Shown: positions 25,893 through 35,363, counted from the stretch's first letter. The stretch is DNA of 64,000 bases from Virgibacillus proomii (GCF_900162615.1 NZ_FUFN01000009.1:1133062-1197061); one strand, 5' to 3'. Notes: generated by a model not told the origin, from the sequence alone. A program made the numbers and translations.

Positions 25893-26993
25893 TTAAACAT
25901 TAAATCGGAAATGAATAACATCGCCATCTTGTACGATATATTCTTTTCCTTCTAACCTTACTTTCCCATTTTCTCTGGCTTTAGCCATCGAACCAGCTGC
26001 TAATAAATCTTCATAAGAAACTGTCTCTGCACGGATAAAACCTCGTTCAAAATCAGTATGAATAATACCCGCTGCTTGTGGCGCTTTAATTCCTTTACGA
26101 AATGTCCAAGCTCGTACCTCTTGTTCTCCAGCTGTAAAATAAGTAGCTAAGCCTAATAAATGATAAGATGCCTTAATCAATTGATCTAAACCTGATTCCG
26201 TAATTCCTAATTCATCTAAGAACAGCTTCTTCTCTCCCGGATCTAGTTCAGAAATTTCTTCTTCAATCTTCGCACAGACGACAATCACTTCCGCATCCTC
26301 TTTAATCGCATATTCCTTTACTTTCTGTACGTTTTCATTGGCATCAGGATCCGTTACTTCATCTTCACTAACGTTTGCAACATAAAGCATTGGTTTACTC
26401 GTAAGAAGATGCAAACCCTTCACTAGTTTACGTTGTTCTTCTGTAAATTGTAGTGCTCTTGCAGGTTTTTCTTCTTCTAACCCTGTTTTTAATTTCAGGA
26501 GAACATCATATTCTAAAACCGCCGTCTTTTCCTTTTGACGTGCCAGCTTCTCTACTCGTTGTAAGCGTTTATTTATAGTTTCTAAATCTGCAAGGATTAA
26601 TTCTAAATTAATCGTATCCATATCATCAACTGGATCTACTTTTCCAGAGACATGGGTAATGTTATCATCTTGAAAACAGCGGACAACCTGACAAATTGCA
26701 TCTACTTGACGAATATGTGATAAAAACTGGTTTCCTAACCCTTCTCCTTTACTAGCCCCCTTCACAATACCAGCAATATCTGTGAATTCAAATGTCGTTG
26801 GTACTGTTTTTTTTGGTTTTACTAATTCCGTTAATTTATTTAAGCGTTCGTCGGGTACTTCCACAATTCCAACATTAGGGTCAATCGTAGCAAATGGATA
26901 ATTTGCTGCTTCTGCCCCAGCTTGAGTAATAGCATTAAACAATGTTGATTTACCAACATTTGGAAGTCCAACAATTCCTGCTGTTAATGACAT
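25893..26993 (-). CDS. ychF: YchF/OLA1-family ribosome-associated ATPase
   Basis: A 366-residue Obg-like P-loop protein. G1 is GLPNVGKSTLFNA, G3 region FTDIAGIVKGASKGEGLGN, and a C-terminal TGS domain (about 280-366) contains AGIIHTDFERGFIRAE. YchF proteins prefer ATP over GTP and are linked to translation and stress responses. It lies just upstream of rpsF on the same strand, as B. subtilis yyaF does. Confidence 0.96.
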   Translation of the reverse strand: MSLTAGIVGLPNVGKSTLFNAITQAGAEAANYPFATIDPNVGIVEVPDERLNKLTELVKPKKTVPTTFEFTDIAGIVKGASKGEGLGNQFLSHIRQVDAICQVVRCFQDDNITHVSGKVDPVDDMDTINLELILADLETINKRLQRVEKLARQKEKTAVLEYDVLLKLKTGLEEEKPARALQFTEEQRKLVKGLHLLTSKPMLYVANVSEDEVTDPDANENVQKVKEYAIKEDAEVIVVCAKIEEEISELDPGEKKLFLDELGITESGLDQLIKASYHLLGLATYFTAGEQEVRAWTFRKGIKAPQAAGIIHTDFERGFIRAETVSYEDLLAAGSMAKARENGKVRLEGKEYIVQDGDVIHFRFNV

Positions 26994-27352
26994 GCAAATT
27001 TCAACTCCTTAAGGATTCCATTCATAAGAACGCGTTTGTTCCTTTAATTATAGATACAAGCAAAAAAAATGACAAGCAGACAAAAAACAAAAGTAGGCAA
27101 GTTTAATATGCCTACTTTTGCCTCTTACCCTATTATATTTCTGTTTTTCTTTTTATCTACCTTATATTATACCATTTTATCACTGAAAACTCCATTTTTA
27201 CAGGTAGAAATGTTTATCTGAATACGTTAAGATAAATCATATTACTTCATTCAATTTCACTAACAGTTGCTTGATAATTATATGATTAGGAAACCTACAT
27301 ATCTGCTAATAATCTAAAGGGTAAGTGAAAAAACGGAGAAATTAGATTTGTT
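26994..27352. other. Intergenic region upstream of ychF
   Basis: Apart from the terminator at 27089-27119, nothing is recognised. The ychF promoter should lie here. Confidence 0.4.
27089..27119 (-). terminator. Terminator of the yyzM transcript
   Basis: AAAAGTAGGCA pairs perfectly with TGCCTACTTTT around a 9-nt loop. On the minus strand a GTTTTTTG tract follows. Confidence 0.8.
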
Positions 27353-27550
27353 CTACTGCTCTTTTCTTTCTAATACTTTCTTCATTTTTTTCTCAAACTG
27401 CTTTCTTGGAATCATAACACTATGATCACAACCTAAGCATTTAATACGGATATCCATTCCCATTCGAATAATTCTCCACCGATTTTCTCCACATGGGTGG
27501 GGCTTTTTCATTTGTACAACGTCATGAAGTCCAAATTGTTTTCCTTCCAT
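27353..27550 (-). CDS. yyzM: YyzM-like DUF951 protein
   Basis: A 65-residue protein of the DUF951 family: HDVVQMKKPHPCGENRWRIIRMGMDIRIKCLGCDHSVMI. The CxxC pair in LGCD and the earlier HPCG suggest a small zinc-binding fold. GAGGAGT precedes the ATG. It is a conserved neighbour of ychF and mscS in Bacillales. Function unknown; nucleic-acid binding is suggested only by composition. Confidence 0.85.
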   Translation of the reverse strand: MEGKQFGLHDVVQMKKPHPCGENRWRIIRMGMDIRIKCLGCDHSVMIPRKQFEKKMKKVLERKEQ

Positions 27551-27597
27551 TTTTATTCTACTCCTCGTTTTTTTCTTCCTTATATTATAGCATTTAT

Positions 27598-28617
27598 TTA
27601 TCGATCGCCTTCTTGAGACTGTTCTGGTTCATCATCGTCTGGATGAGCTCTTTGCAGGTGTGAATTTGATTGTAATTGTTGCATTTGACTTTTATCTAAC
27701 ATATTTTCCTTTTGTTCTCGTGAATACATGACTATCCGTTGAGCAGGAATTTCAATACCATTTCTGTATAAATAATCCTGGATATCACGTCGAATATTAC
27801 GCTCCCCCGCCCACTGAAAACCAGGTAGTGTTTCCGTTATTACACGAATCACAAAGTGGGAGGCTGCGAGATTTTGTACCCCAATAATCTCCGGTGTTCC
27901 AACCAGAAAGTCATATTTATCTGGTAACGTTGCTGCAACTTCATTAATTAATCTTTCTGCATCATCGACACTATTTTCATATGGAACATTAACATCTACG
28001 ATAGCTAATCCGTTATGGACAGAATAATTAACGACTTGTGTTATATTTCCATTGGGTAAAATATGCATTTCGCCTGTCCAGCTTAACACTTTGGTTGTAC
28101 GTAAACCTATTTCTTCTACTGTACCTTCTATACCGGAGACTTTGACATAATCACCTACAGAAAATTGATCTTCAAAAATAATGAAGAAGCCTGAGATAAC
28201 ATCTCGAACGAGGTTTTGGGCACCAAAACCGATTGCCAAACCAGCAACTCCTGCACCTGCTATTAATGCACCTACTTTGAAGCCAAATACCCCATCAAGT
28301 ATCATTATAAGAGCAATAAAATATACAACATATTTTATAACATTTTTAATTAATTTTTTTAATGTATTTTCACGGCGTTCGGAGATACGAATTGGGCCTT
28401 TTTCTCGTTTTTTAAACAAACGATCTACTAGCTTGCGACTAATTCGCACTGCTGTATAGGCTAAAAGGAGAATAACGATAATGCTAATGATACCCTCCAC
28501 TACAGCCCACCATAATTCTGGTCCGGTTATATATTTCCAAAAGCCTGTTAATTGGTTATTTACATTATCTATTCCTTTTTCTACTTCATTTTCTATTTTG
28601 TTCTGAGATAGCTTCAT
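27598..28617 (-). CDS. Small-conductance mechanosensitive channel (MscS family)
   Basis: A 339-residue channel. Hydrophobic helices lie at about 33-58, 92-112 and 116-145. The pore helix and beta-domain entry have the MscS signature GVAGLAIGFGAQNLVRDVISG followed by FIIFEDQFSVGDYV. The C-terminal tail (about 300-339) is polar and rich in Q/E/D. It opens under membrane tension to release solutes after hypo-osmotic shock, a useful role in a salt-tolerant Bacillaceae. Encoded 47 bp before yyzM, apparently in one transcript. Confidence 0.93.
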   Translation of the reverse strand: MKLSQNKIENEVEKGIDNVNNQLTGFWKYITGPELWWAVVEGIISIIVILLLAYTAVRISRKLVDRLFKKREKGPIRISERRENTLKKLIKNVIKYVVYFIALIMILDGVFGFKVGALIAGAGVAGLAIGFGAQNLVRDVISGFFIIFEDQFSVGDYVKVSGIEGTVEEIGLRTTKVLSWTGEMHILPNGNITQVVNYSVHNGLAIVDVNVPYENSVDDAERLINEVAATLPDKYDFLVGTPEIIGVQNLAASHFVIRVITETLPGFQWAGERNIRRDIQDYLYRNGIEIPAQRIVMYSREQKENMLDKSQMQQLQSNSHLQRAHPDDDEPEQSQEGDR

Positions 28618-28636
28618 CTTATACCTCCCAAACTAA

Positions 28637-29665
28637 TTATGATGCTTTTTTGTTATCTATTTTGTTCCAAATCGGAAAGAATAACAGTCTTGTTAATACG
28701 TATAGATTTAAAATTCCATAGATTGGATATAGATATTCAATCAATGTTGAAAATCCTAATGCTGTTAATGGAATCATTGTAGCTAAGGTAAGGCAAACAA
28801 GCAACCATATAGGCTGTTGAATATAATCCTGTATTCTTGTAACAATGCCTAGAACTCCGGCTGCTGCTGTGGTAAAAATAGCAAACCACAATAGAATACT
28901 CATAAAAACAAGCATTTGAAACGGATAATTCTTCATAATTGCAAATAATGGAATCTCGTACAATAATATTTCATCAGCGATCTGAATTAAACTATTATTA
29001 TAAATAAAAGAAATAACTCCTAATATGAGTCCACTGCCAACCGAAGCAATCCAAATTTCTTGTTTTGACTGGACTTTATTTCCAATTGCACCTAATACCG
29101 CTATCAATGGAAGGATATTAAGAGCCGTAAACGGAAAAGCCGCTATCCAATTACGTTGCTCATGCCAATGTGAAAATAAATCAAGCTTTTGATCATATGT
29201 AAACCATAATAGTACAAATAATAGTCCGGTTAATAGCAATGGCAGAATAAATTGATTCATTGATAAAAGTCCATTGATCCCTTTTAAAAACAAAATAATT
29301 AAAGCAATAATTATTATACTTATACCCCACCAATATGAAAAGTTAAACGCCTGAGATGTTGCTCCACTACCTGCTATCATTATTACTGTTGTGGTAAATA
29401 AATAAACAAAAATCATAACATCATATACTCCCGTCAATCTTACACCGACAATTTCACGTAAAACTGGCAAGTAATGGGTTGATCTTTGCTCATGGCTAAT
29501 CGTCATAATAACAATACAACAAATTGTAAAAAAGAGGGCAAATAGAATAATTGCTAGTCCACTTTCATGCCCAAAAAATTGCCATAATTCCCTTCCAGAA
29601 GCATAACCGGCACCGATTGTTGTTCCAATGATTAAAAACATCCATTTCAATCCTGCATTAACCAT
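28637..29665 (-). CDS. YkvI-like multi-pass membrane transporter
   Basis: A 342-residue protein with about ten transmembrane helices. The N-terminus has GTTIGAGYASGRELWQFFG, the G-rich unwound first helix typical of LeuT-fold/APC transporters and characteristic of the YkvI family. The substrate is unknown. GGGGGAAATAGG precedes the ATG. It lies 19 bp upstream of mscS on the same strand and diverges from yyaC. Confidence 0.75.
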   Translation of the reverse strand: MVNAGLKWMFLIIGTTIGAGYASGRELWQFFGHESGLAIILFALFFTICCIVIMTISHEQRSTHYLPVLREIVGVRLTGVYDVMIFVYLFTTTVIMIAGSGATSQAFNFSYWWGISIIIIALIILFLKGINGLLSMNQFILPLLLTGLLFVLLWFTYDQKLDLFSHWHEQRNWIAAFPFTALNILPLIAVLGAIGNKVQSKQEIWIASVGSGLILGVISFIYNNSLIQIADEILLYEIPLFAIMKNYPFQMLVFMSILLWFAIFTTAAAGVLGIVTRIQDYIQQPIWLLVCLTLATMIPLTALGFSTLIEYLYPIYGILNLYVLTRLLFFPIWNKIDNKKAS

Positions 29666-29751
29666 CCTATTTCCCCCAATGTTTTATATTCCATGTATAG
29701 ATTAAAAAAAATAACCGTATACTATACCAATATGTTTTTGGAGGATAAGCT

Positions 29752-30369
29752 ATGAATTTAAAAAACACATTTGATAATAGAAGGAAGAATTATCGCATGC
29801 ATCATAGTGATCCTAAGCTCATTCCTTTAATGCTGGAACACATGATTTCTTGGATGCCACAGGTACCACGTGAATATGTCGTTTTATCTATAGGTACTGA
29901 TCGTTCAACAGGCGATTCTTTAGGGCCGCTGGTTGGAAGCTTCATTGCAGAGAAAAAACTAAAACATATATCCATATATGGTACATTAGATAATCCAGTT
30001 CATGCAACTAACTTAACAGAATATATAAACCGTATTGAAGCAACATATCATCATCCGTTTATTATTGCAATCGATGCTTGTTTAGGAAAAGCAACTTCAG
30101 TGGGGCAAATTATTGCCGGAAAAGGTGCAATCAAACCGGGTGCTGCACTGAATAAACCATTACCACCAATCGGGGATATTCATATTACAGGTGTTGTCAA
30201 TATTAGTGGATTTATGGAGTATTCCGTTTTACAAAACACGAGACTTAACCTTGTGATGACAATGGCTCGATCTATCGCTGAACTTTTAAACGAATTAGAT
30301 CAGCGTTTAACATTCAGAAAAACTTCCCCTGCCATTATTACGCAAGGATCGAATTCTTCCATTAGCTAA
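29752..30369 (+). CDS. yyaC: YyaC, putative spore protease-like protein (DUF1256)
   Basis: A 205-residue protein with the HybD/GPR-like pattern of DUF1256: VVLSIGTDRSTGDSLGPLVG, IYGTLDNPVHATNL and FIIAIDACLGK. YyaC is expressed in sporulation and is suspected to be a protease related to spore GPR; its substrate is not established. TTTGGAGGATAAGCT precedes the ATG. It is on the plus strand, against the surrounding minus-strand genes, as in other Bacillaceae. Confidence 0.9.
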   Translation: MNLKNTFDNRRKNYRMHHSDPKLIPLMLEHMISWMPQVPREYVVLSIGTDRSTGDSLGPLVGSFIAEKKLKHISIYGTLDNPVHATNLTEYINRIEATYHHPFIIAIDACLGKATSVGQIIAGKGAIKPGAALNKPLPPIGDIHITGVVNISGFMEYSVLQNTRLNLVMTMARSIAELLNELDQRLTFRKTSPAIITQGSNSSIS

Positions 30370-30423
30370 TTTTTATAAGCATTCACGAAGATTTATTTTT
30401 ATCTTTAAATGACTTAAAAATAT

Positions 30424-30786
30424 AGTGATACTTCTTTTCAGTGGGGCTTTTTCATTCGTCCCCTACTAACGGAAGTAGAACAAAAACTAAAATCTTAGGC
30501 GTTCTTGAAAAAGAAGGGAACTTTTTCTATGTGCGAAAGCCTATTCATGCAGTCTTTCTTTTCCTAAAAAAGGGAAAGCTCTTTTTCTTTATGCGATGTG
30601 TCACTGTCGAAGTTTTTCTTTCCCTGACAAAGAAACACACTTTTACTTCGTGCGATGCTTATTCAAGCAGTAACGCTGGCCTATCGTACCGAATGAACTG
30701 CCATTTAGATACCGTTACCCCCTTATAATTCTGTATATTCTCTATAAATTTTGAAGTGGGAGTCTTACATCTTCTTAGATACGGTA
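30424..30786. repeat. Dispersed intergenic repeat, long tandem-unit copy
   Basis: Starts with ATAGTGATACTTC, a diverged form of the ATAAAGTGAAACTTC end seen at 35741, then an imperfect hairpin. Three imperfect internal units of about 45-65 bp follow (about 30502, 30561, 30626), each with an AAAGGGAA- or AAAGAAAC-type start and a later TGCGA. It ends GAATGAACTGCCATTTAGATACCG...GAAGTGGGAGTCTTACATC and TAGATACGG, homologous to 36170-36260. A 95-codon open frame across it is repeat-derived. Confidence 0.7.
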
Positions 30787-30825
30787 TACATTACAAATTC
30801 TATTAAAATAATTGATAGACATAAA

Positions 30826-31380
30826 AGATAATTCCAACTGCAAGTTTCCCATTCGAATGGAAATAATGTTTAAAAAGTTTATTTCAATTGCAAAGATAAG
30901 GATACCACCAACTGCAATCAGCTCAGTAATCAATCCATTAAAAAAAAGCATTCGGTACTAGTCAGCGGTAATACAGTGATTGCTCCATAGTATAAAAAAC
31001 TACAGGGAACACGGACAACAAAACACCTCACCTTAAAGGGACATACTAAAGCAAACAAATCCATCTGAAATATATTTGGTGATAAAAACTTCATGATTTC
31101 CTCGATGTCACTATCTAATGCTCCCATTATAGATTACGAAAATTAACGAAGCAGTATTTAAAATTGATATCCGATCAGGATTAATTGATATTGCCAATGC
31201 ACTACTTAACCATTTTCCTAAATCAAAGCCCTTTTCCAATTAAAGAACTCAACTATGATAGTACCAGTTAATAGACTGAGTAAACAACATTATATTTTCT
31301 GCAGCAATCGCCATTTGCAAGCCGATTAACATGACTGAAAGTCCAATTCCTTGCATAATCTCTTTTAGGAATTTACGAAG
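30826..31380 (-). pseudogene. Decayed DUF554 membrane protein gene
   Basis: Minus-strand translation in changing frames gives, in family order: FLKEIMQGIGLSVMLIGLQM with AAENIM, LGKWLSSALA, MGALDSDIEE, SFLYYGAITVL, then ELIAVGGILIFAIEINFLNI and IRMGNL. These match the DUF554 (YdfK/YqgA) family, but with several stops and frameshifts and no intact N-terminus. DUF554 genes often lie between yyaC and spo0J in relatives, which supports in situ decay. Confidence 0.75.
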
Positions 31381-31515
31381 TCAATGTACACCGTTATAAC
31401 TAATATTCTGTTTTCTCCCTTTTCAATACATTAATTCAACTTATACCTGCTATGTTTACAAGCCTATTATATTATCTCTATAAAACATGTCAGCCAATCG
31501 TATGCTATTATTTTA

Positions 31516-31531
31516 TGTTTCACGTGAAACA
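31516..31531. promoter_or_regulatory. parS site
   Basis: TGTTTCACGTGAAACA is an exact match to the B. subtilis parS palindrome bound by Spo0J/ParB. It lies 800 bp downstream of spo0J and 12.5 kb from dnaA. Confidence 0.93.
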
Positions 31532-31599
31532 TTCTTTACTCTAGTAATCTATTTTTTAATGAAAAGGTCGGTACACCAAAGAACAACAATATTTTGAAC

Positions 31600-31687
31600 G
31601 ACTTGGCTGGTCGCCTAGTCTTTCTGGCGAAAGCTATCGTTTTTCTTATACGATAAATCCTAAAGTTTTATACTTTCCCATAGAGAT
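31600..31687 (-). repeat. Nested hairpin repeat, intermediate (22-bp-filled) form
   Basis: Read on the minus strand: CTATGGGAAAGTATAAAACTTTAGG, ATTTATCGTATAAGAAAAACGATAGC, then a diverged CTAGGCGACCAGCCAAG hairpin. It contains the 22-bp AAACTTTAGGNTTTATCGTATA segment but not the long insert, so it is an empty-site equivalent of 58023-58295. Confidence 0.75.
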
Positions 31688-31784
31688 ACATAAAGTACAA
31701 GCACTCTATAAGATCAGGTAAACAGGGGAACTTACCACGAGATACAGTGAAACTTTATTGAAAGCGTACCTCTTCTTGAAATGC

Positions 31785-32225
31785 AACGAAAACTAATAAA
31801 CTCGGTTGTCCTTAAAAAAATCACGACATATTGCTGAAGTTTTTCCTTATTCTTGAAAAAACCACGATTTATTGCTTACGTAGCTTCCTTATCCGGTTGC
31901 AACATCTTTATGACCGACATCCTTGAATAGTTTGATGTAGTGCTTCTGAAGCTCATCTGTCTGTCATCCGTACAAATCGGGTATTTAGGCGGCGGTTCTC
32001 TCATAAAAGTTCACAATATGTTATGCCAATTTTCAAATGAGAGAAATATGACTCCTTACATTACATGGGATAAGGAAATATGCCCCTACAACAGGAGCAT
32101 GCCGATGCCTGAGCGGTAAGCCCGCTTTTAGTTTGAACTTCCTTTAGACTCAAGCCGACGATTGACTTATCGTAGAAAGAAGATCGTAGTTTGCTTGGTA
32201 CTTAAGCGTATAAGGTTAGACAAAG
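31785..32225. repeat. Composite repeat region downstream of spo0J
   Basis: Two tandem units of about 43 bp (TCCTTAAAAAAATCACGA... at 31813 and TTCTTGAAAAAACCACGA... at 31857) resemble the unit at 36074. They are followed by a decayed GGGTATTTAGGCGGCGGTTCTCTC block, then a copy of the 7165-7320 repeat (GGAAATATGCC, GCCTGAGCGGTAAGCCCGC, GATTGACTTATCGTAGAAAG). No gene is present. Confidence 0.65.
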
Positions 32226-32281
32226 ATACTTTCAAATAAGCTACCCGTCATGTTATAGAGGATATAAATTCTTAAAGAAAT

Positions 32282-32311
32282 AAAAGGCTGACAATAAGAT
32301 GCCAGCCTTTT
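32282..32311 (-). terminator. Terminator of soj-spo0J
   Basis: AAAAGGCTG pairs with CAGCCTTTT around a 12-nt loop, 10 bp after the spo0J stop; the minus strand continues in TTTTATTTC. Confidence 0.85.
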
Positions 32312-32320
32312 AGCTATTCA

Positions 32321-33157
32321 TTAGTTTTCTAACGTTTCGATGATACGTTGGAGATCATCGTCACTATAAAACTCAATTTCTATTTTCCCTTTTCGTTTAC
32401 CTCTTTGAATGGAGACAGCGGTTCCGAACCTTTCTCTAAGAAATGTTTCTCTTTCTTTAATAAACAAATCTTTCTTAGGTTTTTCCTTCTTCTGAACCGG
32501 TCTATCATTTAATTGGATAATTAACTTTTCAACTTGTCGTACGTTTAACTTTTCTTTTCTAATTTTCTGCACTACTGCTTGGAGCTTTGTTTTATCTTTT
32601 AGCCCTAACAAAGCTCTGCCATGCCCCATTGAAAGTTCCCCATTATTAATATAAGCGATAACTTGTTCTGGTAAAGAGAGTAAGCGAATCATATTTGCGA
32701 TATGTGATCGGCTTTTTCCAAGACGTTTTGATAATTCCTCTTGGGTTATCTTTAATTCGTTCATTAAGTTTGCATAGGCGTGTGCCTCTTCAATTGGCGT
32801 CAAATCTTCACGTTGAAGATTCTCTAAAAGTGCTAGTTCCATCATTTTTTCATCCGTTAATTCTTTAATGATAACCGGTATGCTTTCTAACCCTGCTTCT
32901 TTAGCAGCACGAAACCTTCTTTCGCCAACAACAATTTCATATCCCTTGATACTTTTCCGAGCAATTAAAGGTTGAATGATACCGTATTCTAAAATAGATT
33001 CCTTCAACTCCTCAATCGCATCAGCATGGAATGTTTTTCGTGGTTGGTATGGGTTTGGGCGACAATCTTTAATAGCTATTTCCTCGATAACATCATCATG
33101 TTTTTCTTCAATATCTGGAAACAGAGCATTAATCCCTTTACCTAACCCTTTCGCCAT
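32321..33157 (-). CDS. spo0J: Spo0J/ParB, chromosome segregation protein
   Basis: A 278-residue ParB CTPase clamp. The N-terminal domain has PNPYQPRK and the nucleotide-binding GERRFRAAKEAG, followed by ALLENLQREDLTPIEEA and the helix-turn-helix TQEELSKRLGKSRSHIANMIRLL that reads parS. The C-terminal 40 residues dimerise. It loads on parS sites (31516 and 35364 here) and recruits SMC; with Soj it governs initiation and segregation. It overlaps soj by 20 bp with its ribosome-binding site (AAGGAAGTG) inside soj. Confidence 0.96.
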   Translation of the reverse strand: MAKGLGKGINALFPDIEEKHDDVIEEIAIKDCRPNPYQPRKTFHADAIEELKESILEYGIIQPLIARKSIKGYEIVVGERRFRAAKEAGLESIPVIIKELTDEKMMELALLENLQREDLTPIEEAHAYANLMNELKITQEELSKRLGKSRSHIANMIRLLSLPEQVIAYINNGELSMGHGRALLGLKDKTKLQAVVQKIRKEKLNVRQVEKLIIQLNDRPVQKKEKPKKDLFIKERETFLRERFGTAVSIQRGKRKGKIEIEFYSDDDLQRIIETLEN

Positions 33158-33911
33158 TGGCCATCACTTCCTTCGCTAATTCAAGATATACTTCCGCGCC
33201 TTTTGATTTTGCATCATAAGTAATAATTGGCAGACCATGACTTGGAGCCTCACCTAGTCTTACATTTCTAGGAATTATCGTTCGATAGACTTTATCTTGA
33301 AAGTATTTCTTCACTTCCTCTATTACTTGTAAACCGAGATTCGTTCGGGCATCAAGCATTGTTAATAATACACCTTCAATCATCAGTGTCTTATTAAGAT
33401 GCTTTTGTACAAGTCTTATCGTGTTCAGTAATTGACTAAGCCCTTCCAATGCATAATACTCACACTGTACTGGAATAATAACCGTATCCGAGGCGGTTAA
33501 CGCATTCAAAGTTAATAATCCTAATGATGGAGGGCAATCAATAATAATATAGTCATAGGCTGATTTCAAGTTTTCCAACGATTTTTTCAGGCGAATCTCT
33601 CTAGATATTGTTGGCACCAGTTCAATTTCTGCACCGGCAAGCTGTATAGTAGCAGGTATGATATCTAAGTTGTCTATAGTTGTTGGAATACACACTTCTT
33701 CAGCAGGTAGTTCTTCGACAAGAACATTGTAAATACAATGTTTTACATCTGCTTTGTTAATCCCTGTTCCACTTGTTGCATTCCCCTGAGGATCAATATC
33801 TACGAGAAGAACTTTATTACCTAAATGTGCTAAACATGCACTTAGATTTACCGATGAAGTTGTTTTTCCTACACCACCTTTTTGATTTGCGATGGACATT
33901 ATTTTTCCCAT
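33138..33911 (-). CDS. soj: Soj/ParA, ATPase
   Basis: A 257-residue deviant Walker ATPase: IANQKGGVGKTTSSVNLSA with the signature lysine, LLVDIDPQGNAT, and YIIIDCPPSLG. ATP-bound dimers bind DNA non-specifically; monomers inhibit DnaA while dimers activate it, and Spo0J stimulates hydrolysis. The ATG follows AGGTAGGTG. It is the first gene of the soj-spo0J pair, 517 bp downstream of noc. Confidence 0.96.
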   Translation of the reverse strand: MGKIMSIANQKGGVGKTTSSVNLSACLAHLGNKVLLVDIDPQGNATSGTGINKADVKHCIYNVLVEELPAEEVCIPTTIDNLDIIPATIQLAGAEIELVPTISREIRLKKSLENLKSAYDYIIIDCPPSLGLLTLNALTASDTVIIPVQCEYYALEGLSQLLNTIRLVQKHLNKTLMIEGVLLTMLDARTNLGLQVIEEVKKYFQDKVYRTIIPRNVRLGEAPSHGLPIITYDAKSKGAEVYLELAKEVMANGERVR

Positions 33912-34428
33912 GTTGACACCTACCTAAAAACAATATACTATCTATTTTATCACTTTTTCTATTAAATAGTGGACTTATTTCACTTTTGTTAGCAATTCGT
34001 AATCAACCGGTGAGCAAGAAAGCGTGAAATAAATGTTTTTTCCTGAATTTACTAATGAACATGTTCCCCTATTTTAATATTTTTGCTTTTGTTTTCTATA
34101 CAACTAATGAAGAAATGTATAAAATACCCATCTTTCAGAGTGGAAGATGGGTATTTATAAAAATATATAATTATAAATCAATAAAAATATTATGTTTTTT
34201 GAAGTACCTGCTATTATTTAATTTATCAATGGGCTCATTTATAGATAATTAAACTTTACTAAAAATATGAACTAGTCTCGTTGATTTTAGGATAAATCCT
34301 AAGAATGTCTATTCTTAAAAACAGAGCCTGTCTTGTACTACAGGTTTTGCACAGATAAATGCTTGTTGTACTCATACTCAAAACACAAACTACAAAATTA
34401 ATTTTCTGTACTTACGTAACATGTAAAA
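33912..34428. other. noc-soj intergenic region
   Basis: Gene-free, AT-rich. AAATACCCATCTT (34122-34134) pairs with AAGATGGGTATTT (34144-34156) and could terminate noc on the minus strand, about 270 bp after its stop. A soj promoter presumably lies near 33930-33990 but is not clear. Confidence 0.5.
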
Positions 34429-35307
34429 TTATGATTTCTTTTTTGGTATCTTAATTGTAATTTGATAATAATCTTCTAGATCTTGTTCATCTGACTCCAC
34501 TTCAACTCCTGTATCGGAAACCATATTTAATGATTGACGTATCGTATTCATAGCTATGCGGATATCTTTATTAAATCCCTTTCGCTTTACAGTTGGCTTT
34601 TTCTTTGTTGGTTTATTCTTTTCGTTTATTTTAGCAATGCGATCTTCTGTTTGTTTAACGTTCAGACCTTTTTCGACTATCTCTTGCAATAGTTTTATTT
34701 GCTGTTCTTCATCCTTTATTTTAATTAATGCACGAGCATGTCTTTCTGTAATATACTTCTCTAGCAATGCTTCTTGTACAGCATCTGGTAATTTTAATAG
34801 TCGAAGCTTGTTCGCTATGGTTGATTGATTTTTACCTAGTCGCTGTGCTAGTGCTTCCTGTGTTAAGGAGTGGAGCTCAATTAATTTTGCATAGGCAGCT
34901 GCTTCTTCAATTACAGTCAGTTCTTCCCGCTGCAAGTTTTCAATAAGAGCGACTGAAGCTGTTTCTGTATCAGTCATTTCCTTAACAATTGCAGAAATAT
35001 ATTCCCAACCTAAAGAATTGACAGCACGCCAACGTCGTTCCCCTGCAATAATTTCATATTGTTCCTCGCCTTCTTCAGCTTCATCCAGCTGGCGAACAAT
35101 AATTGGTTGAATCATTCCATGGGTTTGAATCGTTTGAGCAAGTTCTTTTATTTTTTCATCACTAAATATCGACCTTGGCTGATATCGATTAGGTTTTATA
35201 TTTTTAACGGGAATCTGAATAACCTCGTCTGAATGATTCGTCTCCTCGTCGACGTCAACTTCAGATTTATCACCGATTCCAAAAAAACGGTTAAAGGGCT
35301 TCACCAT
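34429..35307 (-). CDS. noc: Noc, nucleoid occlusion protein
   Basis: A 292-residue ParB paralogue. The N-terminal MVKPFNRFFGIG is the short amphipathic membrane-binding helix typical of Noc. The core has PNRYQPRSIF, GERRWRAVN (CTP-binding), ALIENLQREEL and the helix-turn-helix TQEALAQRLGKNQSTIANKLRLL. It spreads from NBS sites and keeps FtsZ from dividing over the nucleoid; one exact NBS is at 22710. The ATG at 35307 follows GAGGTGGTG; a TTG at 35325 overlaps that site. Confidence 0.95.
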   Translation of the reverse strand: MVKPFNRFFGIGDKSEVDVDEETNHSDEVIQIPVKNIKPNRYQPRSIFSDEKIKELAQTIQTHGMIQPIIVRQLDEAEEGEEQYEIIAGERRWRAVNSLGWEYISAIVKEMTDTETASVALIENLQREELTVIEEAAAYAKLIELHSLTQEALAQRLGKNQSTIANKLRLLKLPDAVQEALLEKYITERHARALIKIKDEEQQIKLLQEIVEKGLNVKQTEDRIAKINEKNKPTKKKPTVKRKGFNKDIRIAMNTIRQSLNMVSDTGVEVESDEQDLEDYYQITIKIPKKKS

Positions 35308-35363
35308 AATCCCACACCACCTCAATTGTACTTTTAAAAACTATCTATGTATAAAATATAAAA

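Noticed and set aside
30441..30728. 95-codon plus-strand frame
   Set aside because: Lies wholly within a tandem-unit repeat; composition follows the repeat and there is no ribosome-binding site.
34055..34252. 65-codon plus-strand frame between soj and noc
   Set aside because: AT-rich, aromatic/low-complexity composition, no ribosome-binding site, and it spans a terminator-like hairpin.
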